Positions 1 through 5,130 of a stretch of DNA of 6,111 nt are shown in pieces. Position 1 is the first letter of the stretch. Each line of letters starts with the position of its first letter. A model generated the notes under the pieces. That model did not search any database, was not told the origin of the DNA, and saw nothing but the letters and a program-made list of their open reading frames with translations. This DNA is from an uncultured Peptococcaceae bacterium. GTDB taxonomy: Bacteria; Bacillota; Limnochordia; Darwinibacteriales; Darwinibacteriaceae. The position numbers and the translations under genes were made by a program. The DNA lies in assembly GCA_937988745.1 (NCBI GenBank), contig CALKAR010000205.1, forward strand, positions 1-6,111, read 5' to 3'.

Positions 1-1
1 A

Positions 2-1042
2 AACCGCGAACAATCACTCAACCCGAAGCACACCTTCGATAACTTCGTTATTGGATCCTCGAATCGTTTTGCTAACGGTGCCGCGGTAGCCGTAGCAGAA
101 AACCCAGCCCGTGCTTATAACCCTCTGTTTATTTGGGGCGGCTCCGGCCTGGGCAAAACCCACTTGTTGCATGCAGCGGGTAATTATGCGCAGCTGTTGC
201 ACAAGGGTCTGCGCGTGAAATATGTATCTTCGGAAGAATTTACTAATGACTACATCAACTCTTTGCGTGATGATAGGCAGGAATCTTTCAAGCGCCGTTA
301 CCGCAACCTCGATATTTTGATGGTTGATGATATTCAGTTCTTAGAAGGTAAAGAATCAACCCAGGAAGAGTTCTTCCATACCTTCAATGCTCTGCACCAA
401 GCTAATAAGCAGATTATTTTGTCCTCGGACCGCCCGCCGAAGCAGTTGACCACTCTGGAAGACCGGTTGCGAACCCGCTTTGAAGGCGGACTGATTACAG
501 ATATTCAGCCGCCAGATCTGGAAACTCGTATTGCCATTTTGATGAAGAAGGCGTCTGCCGATGGCACCACCGTTGATCGAGCGGTCTTGGAACTCATCGC
601 CTCGCGCTTTGAAACTTCTATTCGTGAGCTTGAAGGCGCGCTGATCCGTGTCTCCGCTTATTCCTCTTTGGTCAATGAACCGATCAACATTCAAATGGCA
701 GAAGTTGCGCTGCGCGACCTGGCACCAGATTCTGCGGCTGAACAAATCACGCCGAATACGATTATTGAAGTCACCGCAGAGTACTTCGATATCGATGTCT
801 CAACTTTGACCGGATCTGGTAAAAAGCGCGATATTGCTCATGCCCGACAGCTGGCGATGTATCTCTGCCGTGAACTGACAGATCTTTCGCTACCGAAACT
901 TGGTGAGCAATTCGGCGGCAAAGACCACACCACTGTTATGTACGCCGAGCGCAAGATCCGAAAAGAAATGACAGAAAAGCGTGAGACCTACGACGAGATC
1001 CAGGTTCTTACTCAACGCATTAAGGGACGCGCCCGAAGCTAA
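2..1042 (+). CDS. dnaA: Chromosomal replication initiator protein DnaA, 5'-truncated (domains III-IV)
   Basis: DnaA binds DnaA boxes at oriC as an ATP-bound oligomer and melts the origin so the helicase can be loaded. The reading frame is open from base 2, so the true start lies before the window; 346 residues are visible and the N-terminal domains I-II are missing. Numbered from the first visible codon, I see Walker A GGSGLGKT (46-53), Walker B ILMVDD (105-110), a sensor-1 region SSDRPP (141-146), box VII RLRTRF with the likely arginine finger R159, and sensor-2 R208 in RELEGAL. The domain IV DnaA signature GGKDHTTV is at 305-312. The ATG at 164 is internal, because conserved sequence including Walker A lies upstream in the same frame. 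An intrinsic terminator follows the stop codon, and the DnaA boxes lie directly downstream, as expected for an actinobacterial origin. Confidence 0.98.
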   Translation, partial: NREQSLNPKHTFDNFVIGSSNRFANGAAVAVAENPARAYNPLFIWGGSGLGKTHLLHAAGNYAQLLHKGLRVKYVSSEEFTNDYINSLRDDRQESFKRRYRNLDILMVDDIQFLEGKESTQEEFFHTFNALHQANKQIILSSDRPPKQLTTLEDRLRTRFEGGLITDIQPPDLETRIAILMKKASADGTTVDRAVLELIASRFETSIRELEGALIRVSAYSSLVNEPINIQMAEVALRDLAPDSAAEQITPNTIIEVTAEYFDIDVSTLTGSGKKRDIAHARQLAMYLCRELTDLSLPKLGEQFGGKDHTTVMYAERKIRKEMTEKRETYDEIQVLTQRIKGRARS

Positions 1043-1055
1043 CCCCGATCTTCTG

Positions 1056-1104
1056 CCCGCTTAGCCAAGATTATTTCTCTTGGTTAGGCGGGTTTGGTGG
1101 TTTT
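1056..1104 (+). terminator. Rho-independent terminator of dnaA
   Basis: A 15-bp stem pairs 1056-1070 with 1078-1092. All positions pair, two of them as G-U, and the loop is the 7-nt ttatttc. The T-rich stretch tttggtggtttt follows. It begins 13 nt after the dnaA stop codon, so it should end the dnaA transcript before oriC. The T tract is interrupted by GG, so termination may be partial. Confidence 0.85.
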
Positions 1105-1126
1105 AGTGCTCTTAGCAGGCAAAAAG

Positions 1127-1135
1127 TTATCCACA
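1127..1135 (+). promoter_or_regulatory. DnaA box 1 (TTATCCACA, perfect)
   Basis: Exact match to the consensus DnaA box. It is the first box after the dnaA terminator and lies 3 bp before box 2 in the same orientation, a pairing that would favour cooperative DnaA binding. Confidence 0.9.
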
Positions 1136-1138
1136 AGG

Positions 1139-1147
1139 TTATTCACA
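1139..1147 (+). promoter_or_regulatory. DnaA box 2 (TTATTCACA)
   Basis: Matches the relaxed consensus TTATNCACA and differs from TTATCCACA at one position. It is in tandem with box 1. Confidence 0.75.
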
Positions 1148-1251
1148 CTTGTGTAATTTCATTGTTGTAATTTAATGAGCTTGCTCACAAGATCAATTTT
1201 CACAAGCTCAAGAAAACCTCCGACCTGCTGTGATCACCGCTGTGCGATCTC

Positions 1252-1260
1252 AGTGGATAA
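1252..1260 (-). promoter_or_regulatory. DnaA box 3 (TTATCCACT on - strand)
   Basis: Reads AGTGGATAA on the + strand, one mismatch at the last position of the box. It lies 12 bp before perfect box 4 in the same orientation. Confidence 0.7.
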
Positions 1261-1272
1261 CTTTGGCCCTCC

Positions 1273-1281
1273 TGTGGATAA
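1273..1281 (-). promoter_or_regulatory. DnaA box 4 (TTATCCACA on - strand, perfect)
   Basis: Reads TGTGGATAA on the + strand, an exact reverse complement of the consensus. Start-to-start distance from box 3 is 21 bp, about two helical turns, so both would face the same side of the DNA. Confidence 0.9.
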
Positions 1282-1298
1282 CTTTCGTGTAATTCGAG

Positions 1299-1307
1299 TT
1301 ATCCACA
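1299..1307 (+). promoter_or_regulatory. DnaA box 5 (TTATCCACA, perfect)
   Basis: Exact consensus. It is in divergent orientation to box 4 and marks the centre of the cluster where box orientation flips toward the unwinding element. Confidence 0.9.
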
Positions 1308-1318
1308 ATTGCCCCGAT

Positions 1319-1327
1319 CTATCCACA
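1319..1327 (+). promoter_or_regulatory. DnaA box 6 (CTATCCACA)
   Basis: One mismatch at position 1. It starts 20 bp after box 5 in the same orientation, about two helical turns, and lies 3 bp before the 16-bp palindrome. Confidence 0.75.
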
Positions 1328-1330
1328 GCT

Positions 1331-1346
1331 TGATCACATGTGATCA
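1331..1346. repeat. 16-bp perfect palindrome TGATCACATGTGATCA in oriC
   Basis: The 16 bases equal their own reverse complement. It overlaps a second palindrome, TGTGATCACA at 1339-1348. The related TGTGATCAC also occurs at 1229-1237. It sits between DnaA box 6 and the candidate unwinding element, so it may bind a dimeric origin regulator. The protein is unknown. The TGTGA/TCACA order does not fit the spaced CRP/GlxR consensus. Confidence 0.6.
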
Positions 1347-1386
1347 CACACGATCGATCTACCCACCGACCACCGTTTTCTTGTGA

Positions 1387-1404
1387 TTACCCACAGGATT
1401 CACA
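1387..1404 (+). promoter_or_regulatory. Tandem DnaA-box pair next to the unwinding element
   Basis: TTACCCACA (1387-1395) has one mismatch to the DnaA box. It directly abuts the weaker GGATTCACA (1396-1404), which differs from TTATNCACA at the first two positions. Two abutting boxes, a short GC-rich spacer (acgg) and then triplets is the arrangement described for the Bacillus subtilis basal unwinding system. The second box alone would not be convincing. Confidence 0.55.
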
Positions 1405-1408
1405 ACGG

Positions 1409-1423
1409 TTATTACTACTACTA
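1409..1423 (+). promoter_or_regulatory. Candidate DnaA-trio / DNA unwinding element
   Basis: Five triplets run without interruption: TTA TTA CTA CTA CTA. Read 3' to 5', the other strand is AAT AAT GAT GAT GAT, the form of the DnaA-trio motif (3'-G/A A T/A) on which DnaA is known to assemble along one strand. AT-rich sequence follows (actttatttctag). Identification rests on pattern and on placement after the tandem boxes. Confidence 0.6.
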
Positions 1424-1424
1424 A

Positions 1425-1452
1425 CTTTATTTCTAGATCACCTAGAAGAAAG
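1425..1452. repeat. Imperfect inverted repeat after the DnaA-trio
   Basis: TTCTAG (1431-1436) and CTAGAA (1442-1447) are exact inverse arms around a 5-nt centre. The symmetry extends imperfectly to CTTT at 1425-1428 and AAAG at 1449-1452. It lies at the edge of the AT-rich stretch and just upstream of the small ORF; its right arm includes part of that ORF's Shine-Dalgarno. Function is unknown. Confidence 0.35.
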
Positions 1453-1461
1453 GGGGCCTGT

Positions 1462-1596
1462 GTGGAAGTTCGAGCACCCGCCGCCAGGAAGCGTCGATTT
1501 CGCGAATTACAAAAACTTCAAGCGAGTAGCGCCAAAGCGCTGCGACCGGTTAAGTTAGAAGCAGTTGCAAGAAAGCAATTTTTTGTAAGTTGCTAG
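1462..1596 (+). CDS. Possible small basic protein encoded in the oriC-dnaN gap
   Basis: I do not recognise this ORF. A GTG at 1462 opens 44 codons ending at TAG 1594-1596. A strong Shine-Dalgarno-like AAAGGGGG (1449-1456) sits 5 nt upstream, better placed than that of dnaN. The product would be very basic, with 12 Lys/Arg against 3 Glu, including ARKRRFRELQKLQ at residues 8-20, which could form an amphipathic helix. No signal peptide or membrane segment is visible. It lies right after the candidate unwinding element, and no promoter was identified. It may be a real short gene or a chance ORF in origin DNA. Another frame here is also open from 1340 to 1558, which lowers the weight of an open frame on its own. 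Confidence 0.28.
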   Translation: MEVRAPAARKRRFRELQKLQASSAKALRPVKLEAVARKQFFVSC

Positions 1597-1729
1597 ATCC
1601 CAAGAATTTTTGAAACCGGGAAGATTCAGGTATTTCGCTGTGCTGTTGGTAATTACAACTTGTTGTTCATCACCAGGTAACTAGCAGAAATGACCAGAAA
1701 CGACCTAGTCGGCGTGCGTTGAATGACAA

Positions 1730-1743
1730 CAGTGTGAACACTG
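1730..1743. promoter_or_regulatory. Operator-like inverted repeat upstream of dnaN
   Basis: CAGTGT and ACACTG are exact inverse 6-bp arms around a 2-bp centre. The element ends 43 bp before the dnaN start codon. It could be a repressor site or an mRNA hairpin in the dnaN leader. No regulator can be named from the sequence. Confidence 0.4.
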
Positions 1744-1786
1744 GGCACGACGCATCGAAAGTGAGTCAAGGAGAGTAAAGACGCAC

Positions 1787-2983
1787 ATGGAAACCCTAAC
1801 GACCAACGCCGTGTCTTTTCGTGTGGCTAAAGATGACCTCAGCCATGCAGTTGGATGGGTTGCCCGAAACCTACCGACGAAGGCCGCGCAGCCAGTACTG
1901 CGAGCAATGATTTTCACGGCAGATGACAATGGCTTAGAGATCGCCGGATTCGACTACGAAGTTTCGACTCGTGTTCGAATCGCCGCTGAGATCGAAGAAC
2001 CAGGACGTGTTGCTGTAGCAGGCAAACTTATGTCTGACATCGTTGCGGCTATGCCGAATAAGCCGGTTGATATCCGTCAAGAAGACACCAAGGTTTTGAT
2101 CCAGTGTGGTTCTTCGCGTTTTGAGCTGCCGACTATTTCTTTGGAAGATTACCCACAGTTGCCGGTCTTGCCGGAGGTTACAGGTAAAGTTCAACCACAG
2201 CTTTTCTCAGAAGCTGTCTCCCAGGTTGCGGCTGCCGCTGGTAAAGATGACACGCTGCCGATGCTTACGGGTATCAGCATGGCTATCGAAGGCAAAGAAG
2301 TAACTTTGACGGCAACGGACCGTTTCCGTCTGGCAGTGCGTACTTTGGAATGGGAACCAACTGCTGAAGAAGTAAAAACTCAGTTGTTGGTACCAGCGAA
2401 AACGCTGCAGGAAACTGCGCGTTCTTTGGATTCGCACATCACTGATCCCATTGAAATCGCTGTTGGTACTGGTGACAGCATTGCAGCTGATGGTCTATTC
2501 GGTTTGCACGCAGATAACCGCGAGACCACAACGCGTATGCTCGATGCCGATTTCCCAACCGTTTCACACCTTCTGCCTAAGTCGCACACCGCGATGGCAT
2601 CGGTTGAGATCGGACCACTGCAAGAGGCTATTCGCCGTGTCTCCTTGCTAACTGATCGTAACGCCCAGATCCGCATGCTCTTTAGCGAAGGCGAAGTACA
2701 GCTAGCTGCAGGTGCCACCGATACCGGTAATGCCGAGGAAACCATTCCTTGTGCTTTTACTGGTCGCGATGAATTACTCATTGCTTTCAACCCGGGCTTC
2801 CTCAAAGACGGCCTCGCTGTAATTCCAACGGATCGCGTCGTTTTCGGATTTACTGAGCCATCACGTCCGGCAATTATTATCCCTGAGCCAGAAGAACTGC
2901 CAGAAGCAGATGAAGGTGGTAATTTCCCAACTCCGGATACCTTCTTCACTTACCTTTTGATGCCAGTACGTTTGCCTGGTTAA
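1787..2983 (+). CDS. dnaN: DNA polymerase III beta subunit (sliding clamp)
   Basis: DnaN forms the ring-shaped homodimer that tethers the replicative polymerase to DNA and recruits other enzymes through a shared peptide-binding pocket. The product has 398 residues, the usual family length, and should fold as three repeated clamp domains of about 120-130 residues each. Recognisable actinobacterial stretches are SFRVAKDDLSHAV near the N-terminus, ARNLPTKAAQPVLRAM, IAFNPGFLKDGL in domain 3 and the diagnostic C-terminus YLLMPVRLPG, which lines the binding pocket. The ATG is supported because conserved sequence begins about residue 9. AAGGAG (1768-1773) lies 13 nt upstream, rather far, and the nearer purine run taaag (1776-1780) may also help. 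recF follows after 12 nt, indicating co-transcription. No clear promoter is visible in the upstream gap. Confidence 0.98.
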   Translation: METLTTNAVSFRVAKDDLSHAVGWVARNLPTKAAQPVLRAMIFTADDNGLEIAGFDYEVSTRVRIAAEIEEPGRVAVAGKLMSDIVAAMPNKPVDIRQEDTKVLIQCGSSRFELPTISLEDYPQLPVLPEVTGKVQPQLFSEAVSQVAAAAGKDDTLPMLTGISMAIEGKEVTLTATDRFRLAVRTLEWEPTAEEVKTQLLVPAKTLQETARSLDSHITDPIEIAVGTGDSIAADGLFGLHADNRETTTRMLDADFPTVSHLLPKSHTAMASVEIGPLQEAIRRVSLLTDRNAQIRMLFSEGEVQLAAGATDTGNAEETIPCAFTGRDELLIAFNPGFLKDGLAVIPTDRVVFGFTEPSRPAIIIPEPEELPEADEGGNFPTPDTFFTYLLMPVRLPG

Positions 2984-2995
2984 ACTACACACTAG

Positions 2996-4240
2996 ATGTA
3001 TATTCGTGAGCTTGACCTGCGTGATTTTCGATCGTGGTCGGAGTTAAACCTCGATCTGAATCCCGGCATAGTGTTATTTGTTGGCCGCAATGGTTTTGGA
3101 AAGACCAATATCGTTGAGGCTTTAGGCTATGTTGCGCACTTAAGCTCGCACCGTGTTAACCAGGATGCTCCGCTGGTGCGGCAAGGAACGCCTAGTGCTC
3201 GCGTATCAGCTACCGCGGTCAACCAAGGCCGCGAGCTCACAGCGCATTTATTGATCAAACCGCATGCCGCTAACCAGGCGCAGATCAATCGCACCCGGTG
3301 CAAAACTCCGCGCGAATTATTAGGTGTTGTAAAAACTGTTCTTTTCTCGCCGGAAGATTTAGCGCTGGTGCGCGGGGAACCAGCAGAACGTCGTCGCTAT
3401 CTCGATGACATTGTTGCTACTCGTACTCCGCGTTTAGCTGGGGTGAAGGCTGATTATGACAAGGTTTTGCGCCAGCGCAATGCATTGTTGAAATCAGCAT
3501 CGTCAGCCATGCGTCGGGGGTACGGAGACACCGAAGGTGCTTCGGCCTTATCGACTCTCGATGTGTGGGATACCCAGCTAGCAAGCCTGGGCGCGCAGGT
3601 CATTGCAGCCCGCCTAGAGCTCATTGACCAGCTAACTGAGCTGATCCCTGCAGCATATGAGGGGTTAGCGCCAGAATCGCGGCCAGCGCACATTGCGTAT
3701 AAATCCACCGTCGATGTCACTGATCGAGAAGTCTTAGAAGCAGTCATGCTCGCAGAGCTGGGAGCTAAACGTCACCGCGAGATCGAGCGCGGTATCTCTT
3801 TGGTCGGCCCGCATCGCGATGATGTGGAATTACACCTAGGCACGGCGCCGGCGAAAGGTTTTGCGAGCCACGGTGAGACCTGGTCCTATGCCATTTCTTT
3901 GCGCTTTGCAGAGTTTCAACTGCTGCGTTCCGAAGATTCTGATCCAGTTTTGATCTTGGATGATGTTTTTGCGGAGCTCGATGCCAAGCGCCGTGAAAAA
4001 TTAGTCAAGCTTGCTGCCGATGTCGAGCAAGTCTTTATTACCGCTGCAGTAGATGAGGATCTACCGGAGAACTTAATCCCGATGCAGCGCTTCGAGATCG
4101 GTGTAGAAGATACAGATAGCGGCCGCATCTCGATTTTGCGTACTCCCGACAAAAGCCCTACTGAGGAAGATACTGTTGCGCCTAGAATAGAAGAAAAGGA
4201 GCGCGGCGAATCGGATAAGGCTGGTGACGAAGATGTCTAA
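2996..4240 (+). CDS. recF: DNA replication and repair protein RecF
   Basis: RecF is an SMC/ABC-type ATPase that, with RecO and RecR, loads RecA at single-strand gaps and helps restart stalled forks. From the ATG at 2996, Walker A is GRNGFGKT (residues 30-37) in the typical N-terminus beginning MYIRELDLRDFRSW. GPHRDDV is at 271-277, an ABC-signature-like SHGE at 291-294, and Walker B LILDD at 319-323 followed by the D-loop region VFAELD. The product has 414 residues, somewhat longer than many RecFs. The extra length is a charged tail rich in Glu and Asp after about residue 380 that is probably disordered. No clear Shine-Dalgarno precedes the start; with only 12 nt after dnaN, translation is probably coupled. 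The 3' end overlaps dciA by 8 nt. Confidence 0.97.
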   Translation: MYIRELDLRDFRSWSELNLDLNPGIVLFVGRNGFGKTNIVEALGYVAHLSSHRVNQDAPLVRQGTPSARVSATAVNQGRELTAHLLIKPHAANQAQINRTRCKTPRELLGVVKTVLFSPEDLALVRGEPAERRRYLDDIVATRTPRLAGVKADYDKVLRQRNALLKSASSAMRRGYGDTEGASALSTLDVWDTQLASLGAQVIAARLELIDQLTELIPAAYEGLAPESRPAHIAYKSTVDVTDREVLEAVMLAELGAKRHREIERGISLVGPHRDDVELHLGTAPAKGFASHGETWSYAISLRFAEFQLLRSEDSDPVLILDDVFAELDAKRREKLVKLAADVEQVFITAAVDEDLPENLIPMQRFEIGVEDTDSGRISILRTPDKSPTEEDTVAPRIEEKERGESDKAGDEDV

Positions 4241-4829
4241 TACAGACCCCGTTCAACAAGCCTTTGAGCATATTCGCAAGCGTTCGCCGAATCCGCCGAA
4301 GCTGCATCACGTATCTAAGTCCAAAGTCGCAAAAATGCCGGTGGACAAACCTCAGGGAATCCCTGTCCCCCAGGTGCCAGGTTTTGATATAGCGGAATTA
4401 TCAAAGACTCCGCGCCCCCGTTATCGCGGCAAAGGTCGGGAAACCGGAGCAGATGGACGTCGGCGCCGGCGTAGTGTTGATATTCCAAAGCTTGGTTCGC
4501 ATATTGCCCGTGAAGTGACTTCGCGTGGCTGGGAACATGATTTGGCTCATGGGTGGATTACTGGCCATTGGCACAAGCTGGTTGGTGAGAAAATCGCGCA
4601 ACATACGCATCCTGATCGGATTGAAAATGGCATTATCTATGTTGCCTGCGATAACTCCAATTGGGGTACGCAACTGCGTTATTTACAACGGCAGATCCTG
4701 CAGCGAATCTCGGAACAAGTTGGCCCAAATGTCATTTATCAACTGAAAATTTCCGGCCCTAAACAACATAAGAACTATGAAGGGCCAATGTGGGTAAAAC
4801 CGCAGGGCTCGAAGGATACATACGGTTAA
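4233..4829 (+). CDS. dciA: DciA-type helicase operator (DUF721 family)
   Basis: DciA is the helicase-loading partner of DnaB in bacteria that lack DnaC/DnaI; the Mycobacterium tuberculosis member, Rv0004, occupies the same slot between recF and gyrB. The product has 198 residues from ATG 4233. Residues 1-80 are Pro- and basic-rich and likely disordered, ending in five arginines (76-80). The DUF721 domain spans about 90-175, with RGW (98-100), GHWHKLVGEKIAQH (111-124) and NSNWGTQLRYLQ (141-152), the last resembling the mycobacterial AWATQLR motif. The C-terminus KDTYG also matches mycobacterial DciA. An in-frame GTG at 4224 would add three residues. I prefer the ATG because aagg (4217-4220) is 12 nt from it but only 3 nt from the GTG. 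The start overlaps the recF end, so translation is probably coupled. No terminator with a T tract follows. Confidence 0.93.
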   Translation: MSNTDPVQQAFEHIRKRSPNPPKLHHVSKSKVAKMPVDKPQGIPVPQVPGFDIAELSKTPRPRYRGKGRETGADGRRRRRSVDIPKLGSHIAREVTSRGWEHDLAHGWITGHWHKLVGEKIAQHTHPDRIENGIIYVACDNSNWGTQLRYLQRQILQRISEQVGPNVIYQLKISGPKQHKNYEGPMWVKPQGSKDTYG

Positions 4830-4869
4830 ATTATCAATCTCGATCTAAAACCCTGTTAACCTGCTTGTT

Positions 4870-4910
4870 CTCAGCGGCTTCTATTTCGCTGAGGGCGTTG
4901 GACGCTCAGC
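4870..4910 (+). repeat. Mutually exclusive hairpins between dciA and gyrB
   Basis: CTCAGCG (4870-4876) pairs exactly with CGCTGAG (4887-4893) around a 10-nt loop. The same GCTGAG (4888-4893) can instead pair with CTCAGC (4905-4910), extended by CGT/ACG (4896-4898 with 4902-4904) to a 9-bp stem with a 2-nt bulge and a TGG loop. The two folds exclude each other. Neither is followed by a T run, so neither is a standard intrinsic terminator. Their role is unknown; they may affect the 3' end of the dnaN-recF-dciA transcript. Confidence 0.45.
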
Positions 4911-4923
4911 AAAGGTAAAAATT

Positions 4924-4941
4924 AACGCATATTTTAGCGTT
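4924..4941. repeat. Short inverted repeat AACGC/GCGTT
   Basis: AACGC (4924-4928) and GCGTT (4937-4941) flank the AT-rich atatttta. The element lies 39 bp upstream of the candidate gyrB -10 hexamer, so it could be a regulator site or a weak hairpin. The arms are only 5 bp, so chance is possible. Confidence 0.25.
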
Positions 4942-4977
4942 TGGGCGAAGTGGAGTCTGCCTAGGTAGGGGGACACA

Positions 4978-4988
4978 GTGTAGAATGG
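4978..4988 (+). promoter_or_regulatory. Candidate gyrB promoter -10 (GTG-TAGAAT-GG)
   Basis: TAGAAT (4981-4986) matches the corynebacterial -10 pattern TANANT. No good -35 hexamer is seen 16-18 bp upstream (tgccta at 17 bp), which is common in this group. A start near 4993 would give a leader of about 140 nt before the gyrB GTG. A second possible -10, TATAAAT at 5099-5105, would give a very short leader. Neither is proven. Confidence 0.4.
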
Positions 4989-4999
4989 ATAAAGTCTTA

Positions 5000-5057
5000 G
5001 AACTACACAGACGCTAAGTTCAGCTGCCTTGTTTAGTTCACCCTTAGTTTTAAGGGT
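5000..5057 (+). promoter_or_regulatory. Two adjacent inverted repeats in the presumed gyrB leader
   Basis: GAACTA (5000-5005) is inverse to TAGTTC (5034-5039). Immediately next to it, ACCCTTA (5040-5046) pairs with TAAGGGT (5051-5057) around a GTTT tetraloop. The two stems abut without a gap, so they could stack coaxially in RNA. Only two further T residues follow the second stem (ttatcg), so it is a poor intrinsic terminator. I infer a structured 5' leader, possibly regulatory. I do not recognise a known riboswitch class. Confidence 0.4.
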
Positions 5058-5112
5058 TTATCGCATTATTGATTTCTATGATGGCGCCTTTGCCACCGTA
5101 TAAATTTGGAAT

Positions 5113-5119
5113 AAAGGAG
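5113..5119 (+). promoter_or_regulatory. Ribosome binding site of gyrB (AAAGGAG)
   Basis: A strong Shine-Dalgarno 11 nt before GTG 5131. It supports that non-ATG start, since no ATG in frame lies nearby before the conserved N-terminal sequence. Confidence 0.8.
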
Positions 5120-5130
5120 TACACGGTTTC

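Larger units (their letters stand above)
1121..1424. other. oriC: Chromosomal replication origin oriC (core)
   Basis: The dnaA-dnaN gap contains at least seven DnaA-box-like 9-mers within about 270 bp. Three are perfect TTATCCACA, on both strands, and four carry one change. Two abutting box-like 9-mers at 1387-1404 lead into a TTA/CTA triplet run at 1409-1423 that fits an unwinding element. GATC sites and TGATCA palindromes are also dense here. Location next to dnaA and box clustering are the standard signs of an actinobacterial oriC. The boundaries given are the outermost recognisable elements, not measured limits. Confidence 0.9.

Noticed and set aside
1195..1205. DnaA-box-like ATTTTCACA
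   Set aside because: Three mismatches to TTATCCACA; expected by chance in AT-rich origin DNA.
1331..1348. GlxR/CRP-type operator in the oriC palindrome
   Set aside because: The consensus is TGTGA and TCACA separated by 6 bp; here they are directly joined or in reverse order.
1340..1558. 72-codon ORF on the + strand across the origin
   Set aside because: It starts inside the palindrome and runs through the tandem DnaA boxes and triplet run. No Shine-Dalgarno precedes the start and the protein has no recognisable features.
1563..1584. Small hairpin followed by T residues (AGTTGC/GCAATT)
   Set aside because: The stem is only 6 bp with one G-U and weak pairing; too weak to call a terminator, and it lies inside the possible small ORF.
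1610..1636. Possible dnaN promoter, TTGAAA with TATTTC
   Set aside because: Spacing is only 15 bp and the -10 is poor; not better than chance matches in AT-rich DNA.
2380..2949. 189-codon ORF on the - strand
   Set aside because: It is the antisense shadow of dnaN, which is unmistakable in the + strand; the Ser/Arg-rich translation is typical of a shadow frame.
4224..4232. GTG 4224 as the dciA start
   Set aside because: The only Shine-Dalgarno-like bases end 3 nt before it, too close, while ATG 4233 has workable spacing; the difference is three residues and is not certain.
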